This document shows positions 48,513-58,967 of a DNA stretch of 64,000 nt, piece by piece. The stretch's first letter is position 1. Every line of letters begins with the position of its first letter. A program made the position numbers and the translations under genes. The notes under the pieces were generated by a model that did not search any database, was not told where the DNA came from, and worked only from the letters and a program-made list of their open reading frames with translations. The DNA is from Synechococcus sp. J7-Johnson (GTDB lineage: Bacteria > Cyanobacteriota > Cyanobacteriia > PCC-6307 > Cyanobiaceae), in the NCBI RefSeq assembly GCF_024345795.1, contig NZ_JAGQBU010000001.1:1-64000 (forward strand), read 5' to 3'.

Positions 48513-48914
48513 ATGGCCAATCACGACCCGATTTCCGACATGCTCACCCGCATCCGCAATGCGAGTGAAAAGAAGCACCAGACCACCAAGGTGCCCGCTT
48601 CACGCCTTTCCCACAGCATCGCCAAGGTGCTGCAGCATGAAGGTTTCATCGCCCAGATCAGCGAGGAGGGAGAAGGCGTCGAACGCTTCCTCGTTCTCGA
48701 GCTGAAGTACAGCGGAAAGCATCGTCAGCCCACCATCCGCTCGGTACAGCGGGTCAGCAAGCCTGGCCTGCGCATCTACAAGAACACCCGTCAGCTTCCC
48801 AAGGTCCTCGGCGGCCTCGGCGTGGCGATCATCTCCACGTCAAAAGGGGTGATGAGCGACCGTGATGCCCGCAAGCAGGGCGTTGGCGGTGAAGTGCTTT
48901 GCTACATCTATTGA
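48513..48914 (+). CDS. rpsH: 30S ribosomal protein S8
   Basis: The 133-residue protein has [34 protein letters not shown] and the C-terminal [11 protein letters not shown], the S8 signature. In E. coli S8 represses the spc operon, but I see no evidence for a target here. Confidence 0.98.
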   Translation: MANHDPISDMLTRIRNASEKKHQTTKVPASRLSHSIAKVLQHEGFIAQISEEGEGVERFLVLELKYSGKHRQPTIRSVQRVSKPGLRIYKNTRQLPKVLGGLGVAIISTSKGVMSDRDARKQGVGGEVLCYIY

Positions 48915-48929
48915 TCTGGGAGTTGATCC

Positions 48930-49469
48930 ATGTCACGTATTGGTAAAGCGCCGATCCCCATCCCCGACAAGGTGAACGTCACCTTGGCTGGTCTGGCGGT
49001 CACGGTAAAAGGCCCCAAGGGTGAGCTCAGCCGCACCCTCCCCGACGGTGTGGCGGTCAGCCAGCAGGAGAACACCCTGGTGGTCACCCCTTCCAACGGA
49101 AGCCGCCGCTCCCGGGAGCGTCACGGCCTCTGCCGCACCCTCGTCGCCAACATGGTCGAGGGTGTCAGTCAGGGCTTCACCCGCAAGCTCGAGATCATCG
49201 GCGTGGGCTACCGCGCCCAGGTCCAGGGCCGCAAGCTTGTGGTCAGCGCCGGCTACAGCCACCCTGTGGAGGTCAACCCCCCCGAAGGCGTGAGCTTCAC
49301 GGTCGAAGGCACCACCCAGGTGATGGTGTCCGGGGCCGACAAGGAGCTGGTAGGCAACGAAGCCGCCAAGATCCGAGCCATCCGGCCGCCTGAGCCCTAC
49401 AAGGGCAAGGGCATCAAGTACGCGGGCGAGCGCATCCTGCGCAAGGCCGGCAAGACCGGTAAGAAATGA
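48930..49469 (+). CDS. rplF: 50S ribosomal protein L6
   Basis: The 179-residue protein begins [15 protein letters not shown] and ends with [19 protein letters not shown], both L6 hallmarks. It lies at the base of the L7/L12 stalk. Confidence 0.98.
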   Translation: MSRIGKAPIPIPDKVNVTLAGLAVTVKGPKGELSRTLPDGVAVSQQENTLVVTPSNGSRRSRERHGLCRTLVANMVEGVSQGFTRKLEIIGVGYRAQVQGRKLVVSAGYSHPVEVNPPEGVSFTVEGTTQVMVSGADKELVGNEAAKIRAIRPPEPYKGKGIKYAGERILRKAGKTGKK

Positions 49470-49501
49470 GGCCTGCCTGAGCGTTCCCACCCTGTACTGC
49501 C

Positions 49502-49867
49502 ATGTCCACCCTTTCCAGAAAACAGCAGACCCAGAAGCGTCATCGCCGTCTGCGTCGCCATCTCAACGGAACCTCCGACCGTCCGCGGTTGGCCGTGTTC
49601 CGCTCCAACAATCACATCTACGCCCAGGTCATCGACGACGCTGCCCAGGCCACCCTCTGTGCGGCATCGACACTCGACAAGGATCTGCGCAGCAGCCTCG
49701 AGTCCAGCGCCTCCTGTGACGCCTCCGTCGCCGTAGGTCAGCTGCTGGCCACCCGTGCCATCGCCAAGGGCATCCAGCAGGTGGTCTTCGACCGCGGTGG
49801 CAATCTGTACCACGGCCGGGTCAAGGCCCTCGCCGATGCCGCCCGGGAAGCGGGCCTTCAGTTCTGA
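49502..49867 (+). CDS. rplR: 50S ribosomal protein L18
   Basis: The 121-residue protein has [30 protein letters not shown] and [20 protein letters not shown], the L18 signature of a 5S rRNA-binding protein. Confidence 0.98.
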   Translation: MSTLSRKQQTQKRHRRLRRHLNGTSDRPRLAVFRSNNHIYAQVIDDAAQATLCAASTLDKDLRSSLESSASCDASVAVGQLLATRAIAKGIQQVVFDRGGNLYHGRVKALADAAREAGLQF

Positions 49868-49880
49868 ACCGCCTCCAACC

Positions 49881-50549
49881 ATGACCGAAACCAACGAACA
49901 GACCAGATCCAGCGACGTGCCCTCCGCGGCCGTCGGCGTTCCTGCCGCCACTGAAGGACAGCAGGAGCGTCGCGGCGGCGGCAACCGCGGCGGCGGCGGC
50001 GGTGGTGATCGCCGTGGCGGCGGTGGCGGCGGACGCCGAGGCGACAACCGCCGCGGCCAGGAGCGCGACTCCGAATGGCAGGAGCGGGTGGTGCAGATCC
50101 GCCGGGTCTCCAAGACCGTCAAAGGCGGCAAGAAGATGAGCTTCCGCGCCATCGTCGTGGTCGGCAATGAGCGCGGCCAGGTCGGTGTGGGCGTTGGCAA
50201 GGCCGGTGATGTGATCGGCGCCGTGCGCAAGGGCGTTGCCGATGGGAAGAAGCATCTGGTGAAGGTGCCCCTGACCCGCACCAGCTCGATCCCCACCGAC
50301 GGCCGTGGTGTCGACGGCGCCGCCAGCATCCTGATGCGCCCCGCGGCCCCAGGTACCGGTGTGATCGCGGGGGGCTCGATCCGCACGGTGCTCGAGCTGG
50401 CTGGGATCAAGAACGTCCTGGCCAAGCGCCTCGGCAGCAAAACTCCCCTCAACAACGCCCGCGCCACCATCCAGGCGCTGCAGTCTCTGCGCACCCACAA
50501 AGAGACGGCCAAGGAAAGGGGCATCTCCCTCGAGCAGATCTACTCCTGA
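49881..50549 (+). CDS. rpsE: 30S ribosomal protein S5, with an RGG-rich N-terminal extension
   Basis: From about residue 65 the 222-residue protein is ordinary S5: [38 protein letters not shown] and [18 protein letters not shown]. Ahead of it lies an extension of about 60 residues, acidic at first and then a Gly/Arg-rich block ([20 protein letters not shown]). S5 guards decoding accuracy at the mRNA entrance. The extension should be disordered and RNA-binding. The underlying DNA is a GGC/CGC-rich near-repeat. Confidence 0.96.
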   Translation: MTETNEQTRSSDVPSAAVGVPAATEGQQERRGGGNRGGGGGGDRRGGGGGGRRGDNRRGQERDSEWQERVVQIRRVSKTVKGGKKMSFRAIVVVGNERGQVGVGVGKAGDVIGAVRKGVADGKKHLVKVPLTRTSSIPTDGRGVDGAASILMRPAAPGTGVIAGGSIRTVLELAGIKNVLAKRLGSKTPLNNARATIQALQSLRTHKETAKERGISLEQIYS

Positions 50550-50554
50550 GCCCC

Positions 50555-51007
50555 ATGACCCTCTCTCTCAGCACCCTCACTCCCCAGACCGGTGCCCGTC
50601 GCCGCAAACTGCGCAAAGGCCGGGGCATCGCCGCCGGCCAGGGCGCCAGCTGCGGTTTCGGCATGCGCGGCCAGAAGTCCCGCTCGGGCCGTCCGACCCG
50701 CCCCGGCTTCGAGGGCGGTCAGATGCCCCTTTACCGGCGCCTCCCCAAGCTCAAGCATTTCCCGCTTGTGAACCCCAAGCACTTCACCGTGCTGAACGTG
50801 GGCAAACTTGCCGATCTGGAGGCTGGCACCATAGTTACCCTCGATTCCCTGGAGGCCGCTGGCCTGGTCACAAGCCCCAAGCACCCTCTGAAGATCCTCG
50901 GCAGTGGTGAACTGAGCGTCAAGCTCACGGTCGAAGCCACCGCCTTCACAGCCTCGGCTCGCGCCAAGATCGAGGCAGCCGGTGGGACCTGCGAGCTGAT
51001 CCACTGA
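50555..51007 (+). CDS. rplO: 50S ribosomal protein L15
   Basis: The 150-residue protein has [30 protein letters not shown] and [14 protein letters not shown], the L15 signature. It follows rpsE by 5 bp, with no rpmD (L30) between, unlike E. coli. Confidence 0.97.
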   Translation: MTLSLSTLTPQTGARRRKLRKGRGIAAGQGASCGFGMRGQKSRSGRPTRPGFEGGQMPLYRRLPKLKHFPLVNPKHFTVLNVGKLADLEAGTIVTLDSLEAAGLVTSPKHPLKILGSGELSVKLTVEATAFTASARAKIEAAGGTCELIH

Positions 51008-51020
51008 TCGGCCAATACCC

Positions 51021-51041
51021 GACCCCTGATCGTCAGGGGTC
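51021..51041 (+). promoter_or_regulatory. Hairpin between rplO and secY
   Basis: GACCCCTGA, loop TCG, TCAGGGGTC forms a perfect 9-bp stem 14 nt after the rplO stop. No T-run follows. In a 133-bp gap it may reduce read-through or protect the upstream message end, separating ribosomal from secY expression. Confidence 0.55.
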
Positions 51042-51140
51042 CGCCAGGCAACCAGCCGTCTGCCGCCGTTGATCGGATAGGCAGGCGGCTTTGCCATCGT
51101 TGCCCCTGTTCCGCCAGTCCGTCCCTCGTCCCTTCTCGCC

Positions 51141-52457
51141 ATGCTCGTCAGCCGGGGCCGCAACCCCAGTGCCGCGGAAATCATCACCCAGGTGATCCAG
51201 TCCAAGGGACTGAGGGATCGGGTTCTCACCACCCTGGGCCTGTTGTTGCTCGTGCGACTGGGGATCTACATCCCCGTGCCGGGCATCGATCGCGTGGCCT
51301 TCCAGCAGTTCATCCAGCAGGGCGGCCAGCTGCTCGGCTTCCTCGACATCTTCACCGGCGGTGGCATCTCCACCCTGGGAGTGTTCGCTCTGGGAATCCT
51401 GCCGTTCATCAACGCCTCGATCATCCTGCAGCTGCTGACCGCGGCCCTGCCCCAGCTGGAAGACCTCCAGAAGAACGAAGGTGAGGCCGGCCGGCGCAAG
51501 ATCGCCCAGATCACCCGCTATGTGGCCCTGGGTTGGGGCCTGCTGCAGAGCATCGTATTCGCGCTGATCCTGCGCCAGTACGCCCTACCTGGCATTCCCG
51601 TGCCGGTGTTCGTGATCCAGACCACCCTGGCTCTGGTCACCGGCTCGATGGTGGTGATGTGGATCAGCGAGGTGATCACCGAACGGGGGATCGGCCAGGG
51701 CGCCTCGCTGGTGATCTTCGTGAACATCGTGGCCACACTTCCAAGGGCGCTCGGCTCCACGGTGAAGCTGGCTGAGAGTGGCGATCGGGCCACCATCGGG
51801 GGAATCGTGATCCTGGTGCTGATCTTCCTGGTCACGATCGTTGGCATCATCTTCGTGCAGGAGGGCAGCCGTCGCATCCCGATCGTGAGCGCCAAGCGCC
51901 AGGTGGGTCAGGCCAGTCTCGCCAGCCGCCAGAGCTACCTGCCGCTGAAGCTCAACCCCGGCGGGGTGATGCCGATCATCTTCGCCTCAGCGGTGGTCTT
52001 CCTGCCCTTGACGATTGCCAACATCACCAGGGCCCCCTGGCTGATCCAGCTGGCCGGCTATCTCAATCCCAACAGCAGCACCCCGTGGCTCTACGCCCTG
52101 GTTTTCTTCGCGCTGATCTGTGGCTTTTCTCTTTTCTACGCCTCGCTCACGATCAATCCGATCGATATCGCCACCAACCTCAAGCGGGGGGGGGTAGCCA
52201 TTCCCGGTGTGCGGCCCGGCTCGGCCACAGCCCAGTACCTGAGCGGCGTGCAGAACCGGCTCACCCTGCTGGGGGGGCTTTTCCTCGGAGCGGTGGCGAT
52301 CATTCCCTCCGCGGTTGAAGGGGCCACCCAGGTGCGCACCTTCCAGGGTCTGGGGGCCACCTCCCTGCTGATCCTGGTTGGCGTCGCCATCGACACCGCC
52401 AAGCAGGTTCAGACCTACGTGATCTCTCAGCGCTACGAAGGACTGGTGCGGGAGTGA
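51141..52457 (+). CDS. secY: Protein translocase subunit SecY
   Basis: The 438-residue protein has about ten membrane helices and the SecY motifs GIYIPVPGID near the start, GGISTLGVFALGILPFINAS, and KQVQTYVISQRYEGLVRE at the end. SecY forms the protein-conducting channel in the plasma and thylakoid membranes. It follows a 133-bp gap with a hairpin, and adk follows by 48 bp. Confidence 0.97.
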   Translation: MLVSRGRNPSAAEIITQVIQSKGLRDRVLTTLGLLLLVRLGIYIPVPGIDRVAFQQFIQQGGQLLGFLDIFTGGGISTLGVFALGILPFINASIILQLLTAALPQLEDLQKNEGEAGRRKIAQITRYVALGWGLLQSIVFALILRQYALPGIPVPVFVIQTTLALVTGSMVVMWISEVITERGIGQGASLVIFVNIVATLPRALGSTVKLAESGDRATIGGIVILVLIFLVTIVGIIFVQEGSRRIPIVSAKRQVGQASLASRQSYLPLKLNPGGVMPIIFASAVVFLPLTIANITRAPWLIQLAGYLNPNSSTPWLYALVFFALICGFSLFYASLTINPIDIATNLKRGGVAIPGVRPGSATAQYLSGVQNRLTLLGGLFLGAVAIIPSAVEGATQVRTFQGLGATSLLILVGVAIDTAKQVQTYVISQRYEGLVRE

Positions 52458-52505
52458 TCCACCCCAGCCCAAAGCCACCTTTCCATTCCAGTCACCCCTC
52501 CCGCC

Positions 52506-53054
52506 ATGTCCAACCGCCTTCTTTTCCTCGGCCCCCCAGGAGCCGGCAAAGGCACCCAGGCCCAACTGCTGGCAGCTGAACGCGATCTTCTCCATCTATC
52601 CACAGGCGAGCTATTGCGGGCCGAAGTTGAGGCAGGCACGGAGCTGGGTGCGGAAGCCCAGGCCGTGATGGCTCGGGGCGAACTGGTGAGCGACGCCCTG
52701 GTGCTGGCGATCGTGCGGGACCGCCTGATCAGCCATGACGGAGGCTGGCTGCTCGATGGCTTCCCCCGCAACCTGGCCCAGGCAGAAGCACTCAGTGAGC
52801 TGCTCGAGGAGTTGCACCAGCCGATCGAGTGTGTCGTGCTTCTTCAGCTCGACGACGGCATCCTGCTGCAGAGGCTGCTCAGCCGCGGGCGTGACGACGA
52901 CAACGAAGCGGTGATCAGCAACCGCCTGGAGGTCTACCGCGAGCAGACAGCACCACTGATCGCCTTCTACCGACAGCTGGGCCTGATCCGGGAAGTGGAA
53001 GCGGAGGGATCTGTGGAAACGGTAGCTAAACGGGTAGTGGATGGACTTGGTTGA
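52506..53054 (+). CDS. adk: Adenylate kinase
   Basis: The 182-residue protein has the P-loop FLGPPGAGKGTQAQ, HLSTGELLRAE, WLLDGFPRNLAQAEAL and RLLSRGRDDDNEAV. It is a short-type kinase: the LID is only a few residues long and lacks the zinc-binding insert. It interconverts AMP, ADP and ATP. The position after secY is the ancestral spc operon order. Confidence 0.96.
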   Translation: MSNRLLFLGPPGAGKGTQAQLLAAERDLLHLSTGELLRAEVEAGTELGAEAQAVMARGELVSDALVLAIVRDRLISHDGGWLLDGFPRNLAQAEALSELLEELHQPIECVVLLQLDDGILLQRLLSRGRDDDNEAVISNRLEVYREQTAPLIAFYRQLGLIREVEAEGSVETVAKRVVDGLG

Positions 53055-53099
53055 CTCATGTGATAAGGTAGCTGTTTGCAAAATGGAGAGCCACCGCCC

Positions 53100-53213
53100 A
53101 TGAAGGTGCGTGCCTCAGTCAAGAAGATGTGCGACAAGTGCCGCGTGATTCGTCGCCACGGCCGGGTGATGGTCATCTGCACCAATCCCAAGCACAAGCA
53201 ACGCCAGGGCTGA
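53100..53213 (+). CDS. rpmJ: 50S ribosomal protein L36
   Basis: A 37-codon gene, [14 protein letters not shown], then [14 protein letters not shown] and NPKHKQRQG. The Cys residues (CDKC, IC) and His give the zinc-binding (C+) form of L36. It is too short for simple length cut-offs. infA, which lies before it in many bacteria, is not seen between adk and rpmJ. Confidence 0.96.
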   Translation: MKVRASVKKMCDKCRVIRRHGRVMVICTNPKHKQRQG

Positions 53214-53308
53214 CCTGCGCCGCGTTCTTCCCTCCCAAGTGCCCTTCGGGGCGCACCGCCCTGCCCTTGCCGGCCGGGCTCCCTCTGCCCAACTGAATCG
53301 TTTTTTTC

Positions 53309-53674
53309 GTGGCTCGGATTGCCGGTGTCGATATCCCTCGCGACAAGAGGGTCGAGATTTCTCTCACTTACGTCTACGGGATCGGGCTCAACCGCGCCCA
53401 GAAGATCCTGGCCAAGGCCGGCGTCAACCCCGACATCCGCGTCAAGGACCTCGACGACGGTGATGTCCAGAAATTGCGGGCAGCTGCCGAAACCTTCACC
53501 CTCGAGGGTGATCTGCGCCGTCAGGAGGGCATGGCCCTCAAGCGCCTGCAGGACATCGGCTGTCTCAGAGGCCGCCGCCATCGCATGGGTCTTCCCGTGC
53601 GCGGTCAACGCACCCGCACCAATGCCCGTACCCGCCGCGGCGCCCGCAAGACCGTGGCTGGCAAGAAGAAGTAA
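53309..53674 (+). CDS. rpsM: 30S ribosomal protein S13 (GTG start)
   Basis: The 121-residue protein begins at [35 protein letters not shown], and ends [19 protein letters not shown]13 contacts the P-site tRNA and the large subunit. A run of seven T lies just before the start codon and no Shine-Dalgarno sequence is seen, so initiation may be weak or unusual. Confidence 0.97.
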   Translation: MARIAGVDIPRDKRVEISLTYVYGIGLNRAQKILAKAGVNPDIRVKDLDDGDVQKLRAAAETFTLEGDLRRQEGMALKRLQDIGCLRGRRHRMGLPVRGQRTRTNARTRRGARKTVAGKKK

Positions 53675-53741
53675 CCCGTCCGTCTGACCACGGCTCCGCC
53701 GCTCAGTCTCACCACCCCATCACCCCACCAGGCCCCCGTCC

Positions 53742-54134
53742 ATGGCGAAGCCAGCCAAGAAGTCCGGCGCGAAAAAAACCAAGCGCAATGTGCCCAACGG
53801 TGTTGCGCACATTCAGAGCACCTTCAACAACACCATCGTGTCAATCACCGACACGGCCGGCGAGGTGATTTCTTGGTCGTCGGCCGGCGCGAGCGGCTTC
53901 AAGGGAGCTCGCAAGGGCACCCCTTTCGCCGCCCAGACTGCCGCTGAGGCCGCCGGCCGCCGGGCCCTGGAGCAGGGGATGCGTCAGATCGAGGTGCTCG
54001 TGCGCGGGCCGGGCTCCGGGCGCGAAACCGCCATCCGAGCTCTGCAGGTGGCCGGCCTCGAGATCACCCTGATCCGGGATGTCACACCCTTGCCCCACAA
54101 CGGCTGCCGCCGCTCCAAGCGCCGCCGGGTCTGA
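53742..54134 (+). CDS. rpsK: 30S ribosomal protein S11
   Basis: The 130-residue protein has [35 protein letters not shown] and [19 protein letters not shown], the S11 signature. Confidence 0.98.
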   Translation: MAKPAKKSGAKKTKRNVPNGVAHIQSTFNNTIVSITDTAGEVISWSSAGASGFKGARKGTPFAAQTAAEAAGRRALEQGMRQIEVLVRGPGSGRETAIRALQVAGLEITLIRDVTPLPHNGCRRSKRRRV

Positions 54135-54184
54135 ACATCCGCTCCCAGCCGCTCTTCGGCGTTCCTCTTCACCACCATCAGGCC

Positions 54185-55123
54185 GTGCATCAGTATCAGA
54201 TCGATCGGGTCGAGCATCACATTGCCGACGACCGCTCCCAGACCGGTGTGTTCGTGATCGGGCCCCTGGACCGCGGTCAGGCCATCACCCTCGGCAATGC
54301 CCTGCGTCGGGTGCTGATGGGCGGCATGGAGGGCAGTGCCATCACAGCCGTGCGCATCGCCGGCGTCAACCATGAATACGCCACCATCCCCGGGGTGCGC
54401 GAAGACGTGCTCGACATCCTGCTGAACTGCAAGGAAGTCGTCGTCAACAGCCGCAATCGCGATCAGGAAATCGGACGGCTGATCGTGAACGGCCCCGCCA
54501 GCGTCACAGCTGCCGACCTCCAGTTCTCTTCCCAGGTTCAGGTGATCGATTTCGATCGCCCGATCGCCACCGTGGCTGAGGGTCATTCCCTGGAGCTTGA
54601 AGTTCACGTAGAACGGGGCGTCGGCTACCGGCCGGTGGATCGTCATCACGAAGACACCAGCGCGATCGATCTGCTCCAGATCGATGCGGTGTTCATGCCA
54701 GTGCGACGGGTGAACTACACGGTCGATGAAACAGCAGTCGGCGAAGGCGGTTCAGCCCGTGAGCGCCTTCGCCTGGAGATCGTCACCAGTGGTTCGATCA
54801 CACCCGACGACGCCATGGCCCAGGCCGCCAATCAGCTGATCCAGCTCTTCCAGCCCCTGGCCACTCTGACCATGGTCGAGGAGCCTGGCCTGGAACCCGA
54901 GCCCTCGGCCGAGAGCCAGATCCCCCTGGAGGAGCTGAACCTGTCGGTTCGGGCCTACAACTGCCTGAAGCGGGCCCAGGTCAATTCGGTCTCCGACCTG
55001 ATGGGCTTCAGCTACGAGGATCTCCTCGAGATCAAGAACTTCGGCTCGAAGTCAGCTGATGAGGTGATCGAAGCTCTCGAGAGGATCGGCATCTCTCTGC
55101 CCCAGAGTCGCACCACAGCCTGA
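54185..55123 (+). CDS. rpoA: DNA-directed RNA polymerase subunit alpha (GTG start)
   Basis: The 312-residue protein has the N-terminal dimerisation domain ([35 protein letters not shown]) and the C-terminal domain ([34 protein letters not shown]) that contacts UP elements and activators. The GTG at 54185 gives the conserved [10 protein letters not shown] beginning. Confidence 0.97.
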   Translation: MHQYQIDRVEHHIADDRSQTGVFVIGPLDRGQAITLGNALRRVLMGGMEGSAITAVRIAGVNHEYATIPGVREDVLDILLNCKEVVVNSRNRDQEIGRLIVNGPASVTAADLQFSSQVQVIDFDRPIATVAEGHSLELEVHVERGVGYRPVDRHHEDTSAIDLLQIDAVFMPVRRVNYTVDETAVGEGGSARERLRLEIVTSGSITPDDAMAQAANQLIQLFQPLATLTMVEEPGLEPEPSAESQIPLEELNLSVRAYNCLKRAQVNSVSDLMGFSYEDLLEIKNFGSKSADEVIEALERIGISLPQSRTTA

Positions 55124-55166
55124 GCGGCACCGTTTCCTCCCTTCCCCTTTTTCATCCCCCGGAACC

Positions 55167-55517
55167 ATGCGACACCAGTGCCGCGTCCCTCTGCTCGGAC
55201 GACCCGCCGACCAACGCAAGGCCCTCCTGCGTGGTCTCACCACTCAGTTGATCCGCGAAGGCCGCGTCACCACCACCAAGGCCCGTGCCAAGGCCCTGCG
55301 TGATGAAGCCGAGCGGATGATCACACTTGCCAAGGACGGCAGCCTGGCCGCCCGCCGTCGAGCCATCGGCTACATCTTCGACAAGCAGCTGGTTCACTCC
55401 TTGTTCGACAAGGCTCAGGAGCGATACGGCGAGCGCAGCGGTGGATATACCCGGATTATCCGCACCGTCCCACGCCGGGGTGACAACGCCGAAATGGCCA
55501 TCATCGAGCTGGTCTGA
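55167..55517 (+). CDS. rplQ: 50S ribosomal protein L17
   Basis: The 116-residue protein reads [40 protein letters not shown] and [19 protein letters not shown], the L17 signature. It follows rpoA by 43 bp, as in E. coli. Confidence 0.97.
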   Translation: MRHQCRVPLLGRPADQRKALLRGLTTQLIREGRVTTTKARAKALRDEAERMITLAKDGSLAARRRAIGYIFDKQLVHSLFDKAQERYGERSGGYTRIIRTVPRRGDNAEMAIIELV

Positions 55518-55537
55518 CACTCCACTCCAACGCGATC

Positions 55538-56488
55538 TTGCCCTCGTGCCCAGACCAGAGACCGGTCCAGCGGATCGCCCTCTGCCTGCAGTACGAAGGC
55601 TCCTCATTCTGCGGCTGGCAACGCCAGCCGCAGCAGCCCAGTGTTCAGGAGACGCTGGAGCAGGCCATTGCCACGCTCGATACTCATCGTCCCCTGCGGG
55701 CCACGGCCGCCGGGCGTACCGACAGCGGTGTGCACGCGGCGGGCCAGGTGGTGCATTTCGAGGCCAACGGACCGATTCCAGCTCAACGCTGGGCTGCTGC
55801 CCTCAACGGTCGCCTGCCGACCTCAATCCGGGTCAGGGCCGCTGCCTCCGTACCCTCCAGCTGGCATGCCTGCTTCACCGCAAGCTACCGCCGCTACCGC
55901 TACACGCTCTACAACGGCCGCAAGCCCAACCTGTTTCTCTCCCCCTGGAGCTGGCACCGCTACCGGCAGCGCCTCGATGAGCGCGCCATGGCGGCCGCCC
56001 TGCGCGGATTGCTGGGCTTCCATGATTTCAGCGCCTTCCAAAGGGCAGGCAGCCGACGCGCCCATGCCCGCACCAAAGTTCAGGCCGTGAGCCTGGAGCG
56101 CCACGGCGACCTGGTCGTGGCCGAGATCCAGGCGAGCGGCTTTCTCTACGGGATGGTTCGCCTGATCATGGGTCAGCTGGTGGCTGTGGGGGAAGGCCAG
56201 CTGAGCCTGGCCGGCTTCGAGGGGCGCTGGCGGCAGCGGTCCCGCTCGGAGGTCAAGGAGGCAGCCCCTGCCCACGGCCTCTCTCTGCTGCGGGTTGGCT
56301 ACCCAGCCTCTCCTTTCCCACTGTCTGCCTGGTATGATTGCCAGCCGCGGCACTGGCTGGAATGCCAGGATCCGCCAGAGCTTCCTTCCCTGAGCCCGCC
56401 TCCGCTGTTCACCAGCCTTAAGGCGTGTTCGCCACTGGATCATGTATCCAGCGGAGACCCGGAAACGGGCCAAAGGGCCAAAGGTTAG
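55538..56488 (+). CDS. truA: tRNA pseudouridine(38-40) synthase TruA, extended C-terminus
   Basis: The core has [38 protein letters not shown] with the catalytic Asp, and [20 protein letters not shown]. TruA makes pseudouridine at positions 38-40 of the anticodon arm. I use the TTG at 55538, 20 bp after rplQ, because no ATG or GTG is in frame near it. After [11 protein letters not shown] the protein runs on for about 55 residues, Pro/Ser-rich, beyond the normal end. Confidence 0.93.
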   Translation: MPSCPDQRPVQRIALCLQYEGSSFCGWQRQPQQPSVQETLEQAIATLDTHRPLRATAAGRTDSGVHAAGQVVHFEANGPIPAQRWAAALNGRLPTSIRVRAAASVPSSWHACFTASYRRYRYTLYNGRKPNLFLSPWSWHRYRQRLDERAMAAALRGLLGFHDFSAFQRAGSRRAHARTKVQAVSLERHGDLVVAEIQASGFLYGMVRLIMGQLVAVGEGQLSLAGFEGRWRQRSRSEVKEAAPAHGLSLLRVGYPASPFPLSAWYDCQPRHWLECQDPPELPSLSPPPLFTSLKACSPLDHVSSGDPETGQRAKG

Positions 56489-56602
56489 GCTCAGGACTTG
56501 CGCGTCGTGCTGTTGGGGTCACCCTTCGACGCCGCCCTTCCACCCCATGTCCAGCCCCATCCTCTCGGATGGCGCCTTACTCCGATCCGGCCTGCCGGTG
56601 CG

Positions 56603-57055
56603 ATGAACAAGACCTCCGTTCCCTCTCTTGATTCCCTCGACCGCCAGTGGTTTCTGGTGGACGCCGAGAATCAGACTCTCGGCCGTCTGGCCAGCGAGGT
56701 GGCCAGTGTGCTGCGCGGCAAGAACAAGCCAACCTTCACCCCACACCTGGACACCGGTGACTTCGTAGTCATCATCAACGCCGACAAGATCCGCATCAGC
56801 GGCAACAAGGCCAGCCAGAAGATCTACCGCCGTCATTCCGGTCGTCCTGGCGGCATGAAGACCGAAACCTTCGAGGCACTGCAAGCTCGCCTGCCCGAGA
56901 GGATTGTCGAGAAGGCCATCAAGGGCATGCTTCCTCACAACGCCCTCGGCCGTCAGTTGTTCCGCAAGCTGAAGGTGTACAAGGGTGCCGAGCATCCCCA
57001 CACCGCCCAGCAGCCCCAGGTTCTGGCCCTCGATCCTTCCGCCACCGCCCAATGA
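56603..57055 (+). CDS. rplM: 50S ribosomal protein L13
   Basis: The 150-residue protein has [37 protein letters not shown] and [18 protein letters not shown], the L13 signature. I use the ATG at 56603 (MNKTSVPS). The 35 codons upstream of it in the frame have no family match. It overlaps rpsI by ATGA. Confidence 0.97.
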   Translation: MNKTSVPSLDSLDRQWFLVDAENQTLGRLASEVASVLRGKNKPTFTPHLDTGDFVVIINADKIRISGNKASQKIYRRHSGRPGGMKTETFEALQARLPERIVEKAIKGMLPHNALGRQLFRKLKVYKGAEHPHTAQQPQVLALDPSATAQ

Positions 57056-57459
57056 GCACCGCTTCCAACCGCGTCGTCTACTGGGGCACCGGCCGCCGTA
57101 AAACGGCCGTCGCCCGTGTGCGTGTCGTTCCCGGCACCGGCTCGATAACGATCAATGGCCGCCCCGGCGACAACTACCTCAACTACAACCCCAGCTACCT
57201 CAGTGCAGTGAAGGCGCCCCTGGACACCCTCGGGCTCTCCACCGAGTACGACCTGCTGGTCAACGTCAAGGGCGGCGGTCTGACCGGTCAGGCCGATGCC
57301 ATCAAGCAGGGAGCTGCCCGGGCGCTCTGTGAGCTCTCCCCGGATAACCGGAAACCTCTCAAAACTGAAGGCCACCTCAGCCGCGATCCCCGAGCCAAGG
57401 AACGGCGCAAGTACGGCCTGAAGAAAGCCCGCAAAGCGCCCCAGTTTTCCAAGCGCTGA
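57052..57459 (+). CDS. rpsI: 30S ribosomal protein S9
   Basis: The 135-residue protein has [20 protein letters not shown] and the C-terminal [25 protein letters not shown], where the last Arg reaches the P-site tRNA. It overlaps rplM by 4 bp, the normal L13-S9 pair. Confidence 0.98.
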   Translation: MSTASNRVVYWGTGRRKTAVARVRVVPGTGSITINGRPGDNYLNYNPSYLSAVKAPLDTLGLSTEYDLLVNVKGGGLTGQADAIKQGAARALCELSPDNRKPLKTEGHLSRDPRAKERRKYGLKKARKAPQFSKR

Positions 57460-57491
57460 TCCTTCCCTTCCGTATTCAGCCCACTCCAGCC

Positions 57492-57758
57492 ATGCCCAAG
57501 GCCAACATCCATCCCACCTGGTATCCCGACGCCAAGGTGATCTGCAACGGAGAGGTGGTGATGACCACCGGCTCCACCCAGCAAGAGCTCCACGTCGATG
57601 TGTGGAGTGGCAACCACCCCTTCTACACCGGTACCCAGAAGATCCTCGACACCGAGGGGCGCGTAGACCGCTTCATGCGCAAGTACGGCATGGGCAGCGC
57701 CGATACAGCCAGTACCAAGCCCAGCAGCGAAGAGCCCAAGGTCGAGGTCGAGGCCTGA
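57492..57758 (+). CDS. rpmE: 50S ribosomal protein L31
   Basis: The 88-residue protein reads MPKANIHPTWYPDAKVICNG, VDVWSGNHPFYTGTQKI and RVDRFMRKYGM, the L31 pattern. Only one Cys remains, so this is the zinc-free (C-) form, while L36 in the same cluster keeps its zinc ligands. The tail is acidic and extended by about 15 residues. Confidence 0.96.
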   Translation: MPKANIHPTWYPDAKVICNGEVVMTTGSTQQELHVDVWSGNHPFYTGTQKILDTEGRVDRFMRKYGMGSADTASTKPSSEEPKVEVEA

Positions 57759-57780
57759 TCGCCCGAGATTTGCTTCAGAG

Positions 57781-57810
57781 GCCGGACACTCACGAGTGTC
57801 CGGCTTTGTG
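57781..57810 (+). terminator. Terminator-like hairpin after rpmE
   Basis: GCCGGACACT, loop CACG, AGTGTCCGGC forms a perfect 10-bp stem followed by TTTGTG. The T-run is short, but stem strength and position 22 bp after the rpmE stop suggest partial termination before prfA. Confidence 0.7.
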
Positions 57811-57830
57811 CTGTCTGCTCACCTGCCCCC

Positions 57831-58934
57831 ATGGATTCATCCTTGCTGCGTGAGCGCCTTGAGGCTGCCGATCGCACCTTCCACGCGCTCGAGCGTCAGC
57901 TGGCAGATCCCGCCGTAGCCGCCGACCCCTCTGAGTTACGCCGTCTCTCCAAGGAACGGGCCCGGCTTGAGCCCCTGGCCACGGGCCTCAGCCATTGGCA
58001 GAGCCTGCAGCAGCAACTGAAGGACGCTCAGCAACTGGCGCGCCAGAGCAAGGGGGATCCCGAGATGGAGGCCCTGATCCAGGACGAGCTCAGCCAGCTG
58101 GGAGCTCAGCTCGATGCACTCGAGCAGCAGCTCACCCTTGCCCTGCTCCCCAGTGACCCCCGTGATGAACGCAGTGTGATGCTGGAGATCCGCGCCGGCA
58201 CTGGGGGGGATGAAGCGGCACTTTGGGCCGGCGATCTCGCCCGGATGTACGAGCGCTTCGCCCAGGCCGTGGGCTGGAGCGTTCAGCCCCTCAGTGCTTC
58301 GGAATCCGACCTGGGCGGCTTCAAGGAGCTGATCCTGGCGATCCGCGGCGATGGCGTCTACAGCCAGCTCAAGTACGAGGCCGGCGTTCACCGGGTCCAG
58401 CGGGTGCCTGCCACCGAGTCCCAGGGACGGGTGCACACCTCCACCGCGACCGTGGCGGTGATGCCCGAGGCCGATCCGGTCGAGGTCCAGCTTGATCCCG
58501 CTGATCTCGACATCAGCACGGCCCGCTCCGGCGGAGCCGGCGGGCAGAACGTCAACAAGGTGGAAACGGCCGTGGACCTGCTGCACAAGCCAACGGGCAT
58601 CCGGGTGTTCTGCACTCAGGAGCGCTCGCAGCTGCAGAACCGTGAGCGGGCTTTGGAGATCCTGCGGGCGAAGCTGCTGGAGAGGGAGCTGGCTGAGGCC
58701 GCTGCCGCCGAGAGTTCTGCCCGCCGTGCCCAGGTGGGCAGCGGCGAACGCAGCGAAAAGATCCGCACCTACAACGCCAAGGACAACCGGGTCACCGACC
58801 ACCGCCTGGGGCGCAACTTCGCCCTTGAGCCGGTGCTGCAGGGCCAGCTCGCCGAAATGATCGGTGCCTGCGTGGCGGCGGAACAGAAGAATCGTCTGGA
58901 GCAGCTGGTGGCCGAGGGCGCAGGCGCGGACTGA
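57831..58934 (+). CDS. prfA: Peptide chain release factor 1
   Basis: The 367-residue protein has the GGQ loop [16 protein letters not shown] and the PAT tripeptide in [14 protein letters not shown] that reads UAA and UAG, marking RF1 rather than RF2. It ends the ribosomal cluster. Its start is 21 bp after the hairpin, so it may have read-through expression or its own promoter. Confidence 0.97.
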   Translation: MDSSLLRERLEAADRTFHALERQLADPAVAADPSELRRLSKERARLEPLATGLSHWQSLQQQLKDAQQLARQSKGDPEMEALIQDELSQLGAQLDALEQQLTLALLPSDPRDERSVMLEIRAGTGGDEAALWAGDLARMYERFAQAVGWSVQPLSASESDLGGFKELILAIRGDGVYSQLKYEAGVHRVQRVPATESQGRVHTSTATVAVMPEADPVEVQLDPADLDISTARSGGAGGQNVNKVETAVDLLHKPTGIRVFCTQERSQLQNRERALEILRAKLLERELAEAAAAESSARRAQVGSGERSEKIRTYNAKDNRVTDHRLGRNFALEPVLQGQLAEMIGACVAAEQKNRLEQLVAEGAGAD

Positions 58935-58967
58935 GGTCCAAGCTGAGGGGCGTCCTGAAAGGGTGCC

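Noticed and set aside
53214..53308. T7 tract and small GC hairpin before rpsM as a terminator
   Set aside because: The hairpin (CCC-TTCG-GGG near 53238-53256) is about 45 bp from the T-run, so they do not form one terminator unit.
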